Source: Burkholderiaceae bacterium (GTDB lineage: Bacteria > Pseudomonadota > Gammaproteobacteria > Burkholderiales > Burkholderiaceae_C). Taken from it: 12,457 nucleotides of DNA. The translations under genes were made by a program, and so were the position numbers. Positions 11,700-12,457 of the stretch are shown here, in pieces. A model generated the notes under the pieces. It saw nothing but the letters and a program-made list of their open reading frames with translations, did not search any database and was not told the DNA's origin. The stretch is taken from NCBI GenBank assembly GCA_031276435.1, contig JAISNB010000115.1, forward strand, positions 1-12,457, written 5' to 3'. Positions within the stretch are counted from its first letter, which is position 1. Each line of letters begins with the position of its first letter.

Positions 11700-12457
11700 A
11701 TGCCATTTACCGTACTGATTCCCGCGCGACTGGCCTCGACCCGGCTGCCTGACAAACCCCTGGCCGACATTGCCGGCAAACCCATGGTGGTGCGCGTGGC
11801 CGAGCGGGCGCGCCAAAGCCGCGCGGCGCGCGTGGTGGTGGCCACCGACGCCGCGCGCATCGCCGAAGCCTGCGCGGCGCATGGCGTCGAAGCGGTGCTC
11901 ACGCGCGCCAGCCACCCGAGCGGCAGCGACCGGCTGGCCGAAGCCTGCGCGCTGCTGCGCCTGCCGGATGCTGCGGTGGTGGTCAACGTGCAGGGCGACG
12001 AGCCGCTGATCGAGCCGGCACTGATCGACCAGGTGGCTGGCACGCTGGCCGCAAGAAGCGACGTACCCATGAGCACGGCGGCGCACCCGATCGAAACGCT
12101 GGCCGAATTCGTCAACCCCAACGTGGTCAAAGTCATTCTGGACGCCAGCGGACTGGCGCTGACCTTCAGCCGCGCGCCGCTGCCTTGGTGGCGCGATGGT
12201 TTTGCCAACGGCATCCAGGCACTGCCTGCAACACCCGCGCCGCTGCGCCACATCGGGCTTTACGCCTACCGCGCGGGCTTTCTGGGCACCTGGCCGCGCA
12301 TGCTGCCCGCCCCGCTGGAACAATGCGAAAACCTGGAACAACTGCGCGCGCTCTGGCACGGCCACCGCATTGCCGTGCACATTGCCCGCACCGCGCCCGG
12401 CGCGGGCGTGGACACAGCCGAAGACCTGGCGCGCGTGCGCGCGTTATTTGCGGCGCG
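11700..12457 (+). CDS. kdsB: 3-deoxy-manno-octulosonate cytidylyltransferase (partial at right edge)
   Basis: The enzyme activates Kdo with CTP to CMP-Kdo, the donor used by WaaA, in the cytoplasm. The frame is open for 252 full codons to the end of the window with no stop; family members are about 250-260 residues, so only the last few residues are missing. Motifs are IPARLASTRLPDKPL (7-21, nucleotide binding), HPSGSDRLAE (72-81), VNVQGDEP (95-102, with metal-binding Asp100) and, towards the end, RHIGLYAYR and ENLEQLR. The ATG at 11700 is the start expected from 'FTVLIPARL'. The ribosome binding site is not obvious. It stands 94 bases after the Trm112-like gene. Confidence 0.96.
   Translation, partial: MPFTVLIPARLASTRLPDKPLADIAGKPMVVRVAERARQSRAARVVVATDAARIAEACAAHGVEAVLTRASHPSGSDRLAEACALLRLPDAAVVVNVQGDEPLIEPALIDQVAGTLAARSDVPMSTAAHPIETLAEFVNPNVVKVILDASGLALTFSRAPLPWWRDGFANGIQALPATPAPLRHIGLYAYRAGFLGTWPRMLPAPLEQCENLEQLRALWHGHRIAVHIARTAPGAGVDTAEDLARVRALFAA

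Overview
The window is GC-rich chromosomal DNA from a Gram-negative bacterium, most likely a betaproteobacterium of the order Burkholderiales, probably Comamonadaceae-like. This is inferred from lipid A and Kdo genes (waaA, lpxK, kdsB), from the gene string xseA / exbB-exbD-lpxK-trm112-kdsB, which I associate with that family, and from TACAAT-type -10 elements. No mobile element, CRISPR array, rRNA or prophage signature is visible. Most of the window is ordinary core genome.

Layout. Bases 128-553 encode a small membrane-anchored protein of unknown function. A tRNA-Arg(ACG) follows with its own -10 element and a clear terminator, then riboflavin synthase, a phosphomannomutase/phosphoglucomutase and the Kdo transferase waaA, all on the plus strand. 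Next, bases 4511-5714 hold a two-gene module: a short exosortase of the XrtH type with a Cys/Arg/His triad, and a multi-span membrane protein resembling the exosortase H-associated protein. This is the most unusual part of the window. Convergent to it on the minus strand are an isoaspartate methyltransferase-like gene, an iron superoxide dismutase (sodB) and the large subunit of exonuclease VII (xseA). A 404-base divergent intergenic region follows, with two DnaA-box-like 9-mers, an AT-rich imperfect palindrome and a short upstream ORF. The final plus-strand operon is exbB, exbD, lpxK, a Trm112/YcaR-like gene and kdsB, which runs off the right edge just short of its end.

How the genes work together. 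KdsB activates Kdo to CMP-Kdo, LpxK phosphorylates the lipid A disaccharide to lipid IVA, and WaaA joins the two in the inner membrane. The mutase may supply mannose-1-P or glucose-1-P for surface sugars. ExbB/ExbD form a proton-driven motor that energises envelope functions. The XrtH pair is expected to process secreted proteins with a C-terminal sorting tail (IPTLxxWG-CTERM type); no such substrate lies in the window. The envelope theme is therefore shared by much of the window, while ribE, xseA, sodB and the tRNA are housekeeping genes.

Start sites were chosen by remembered family alignment, ribosome binding sites and overlap. Several are uncertain and are flagged. All family assignments come from reading motifs, not from a database search.
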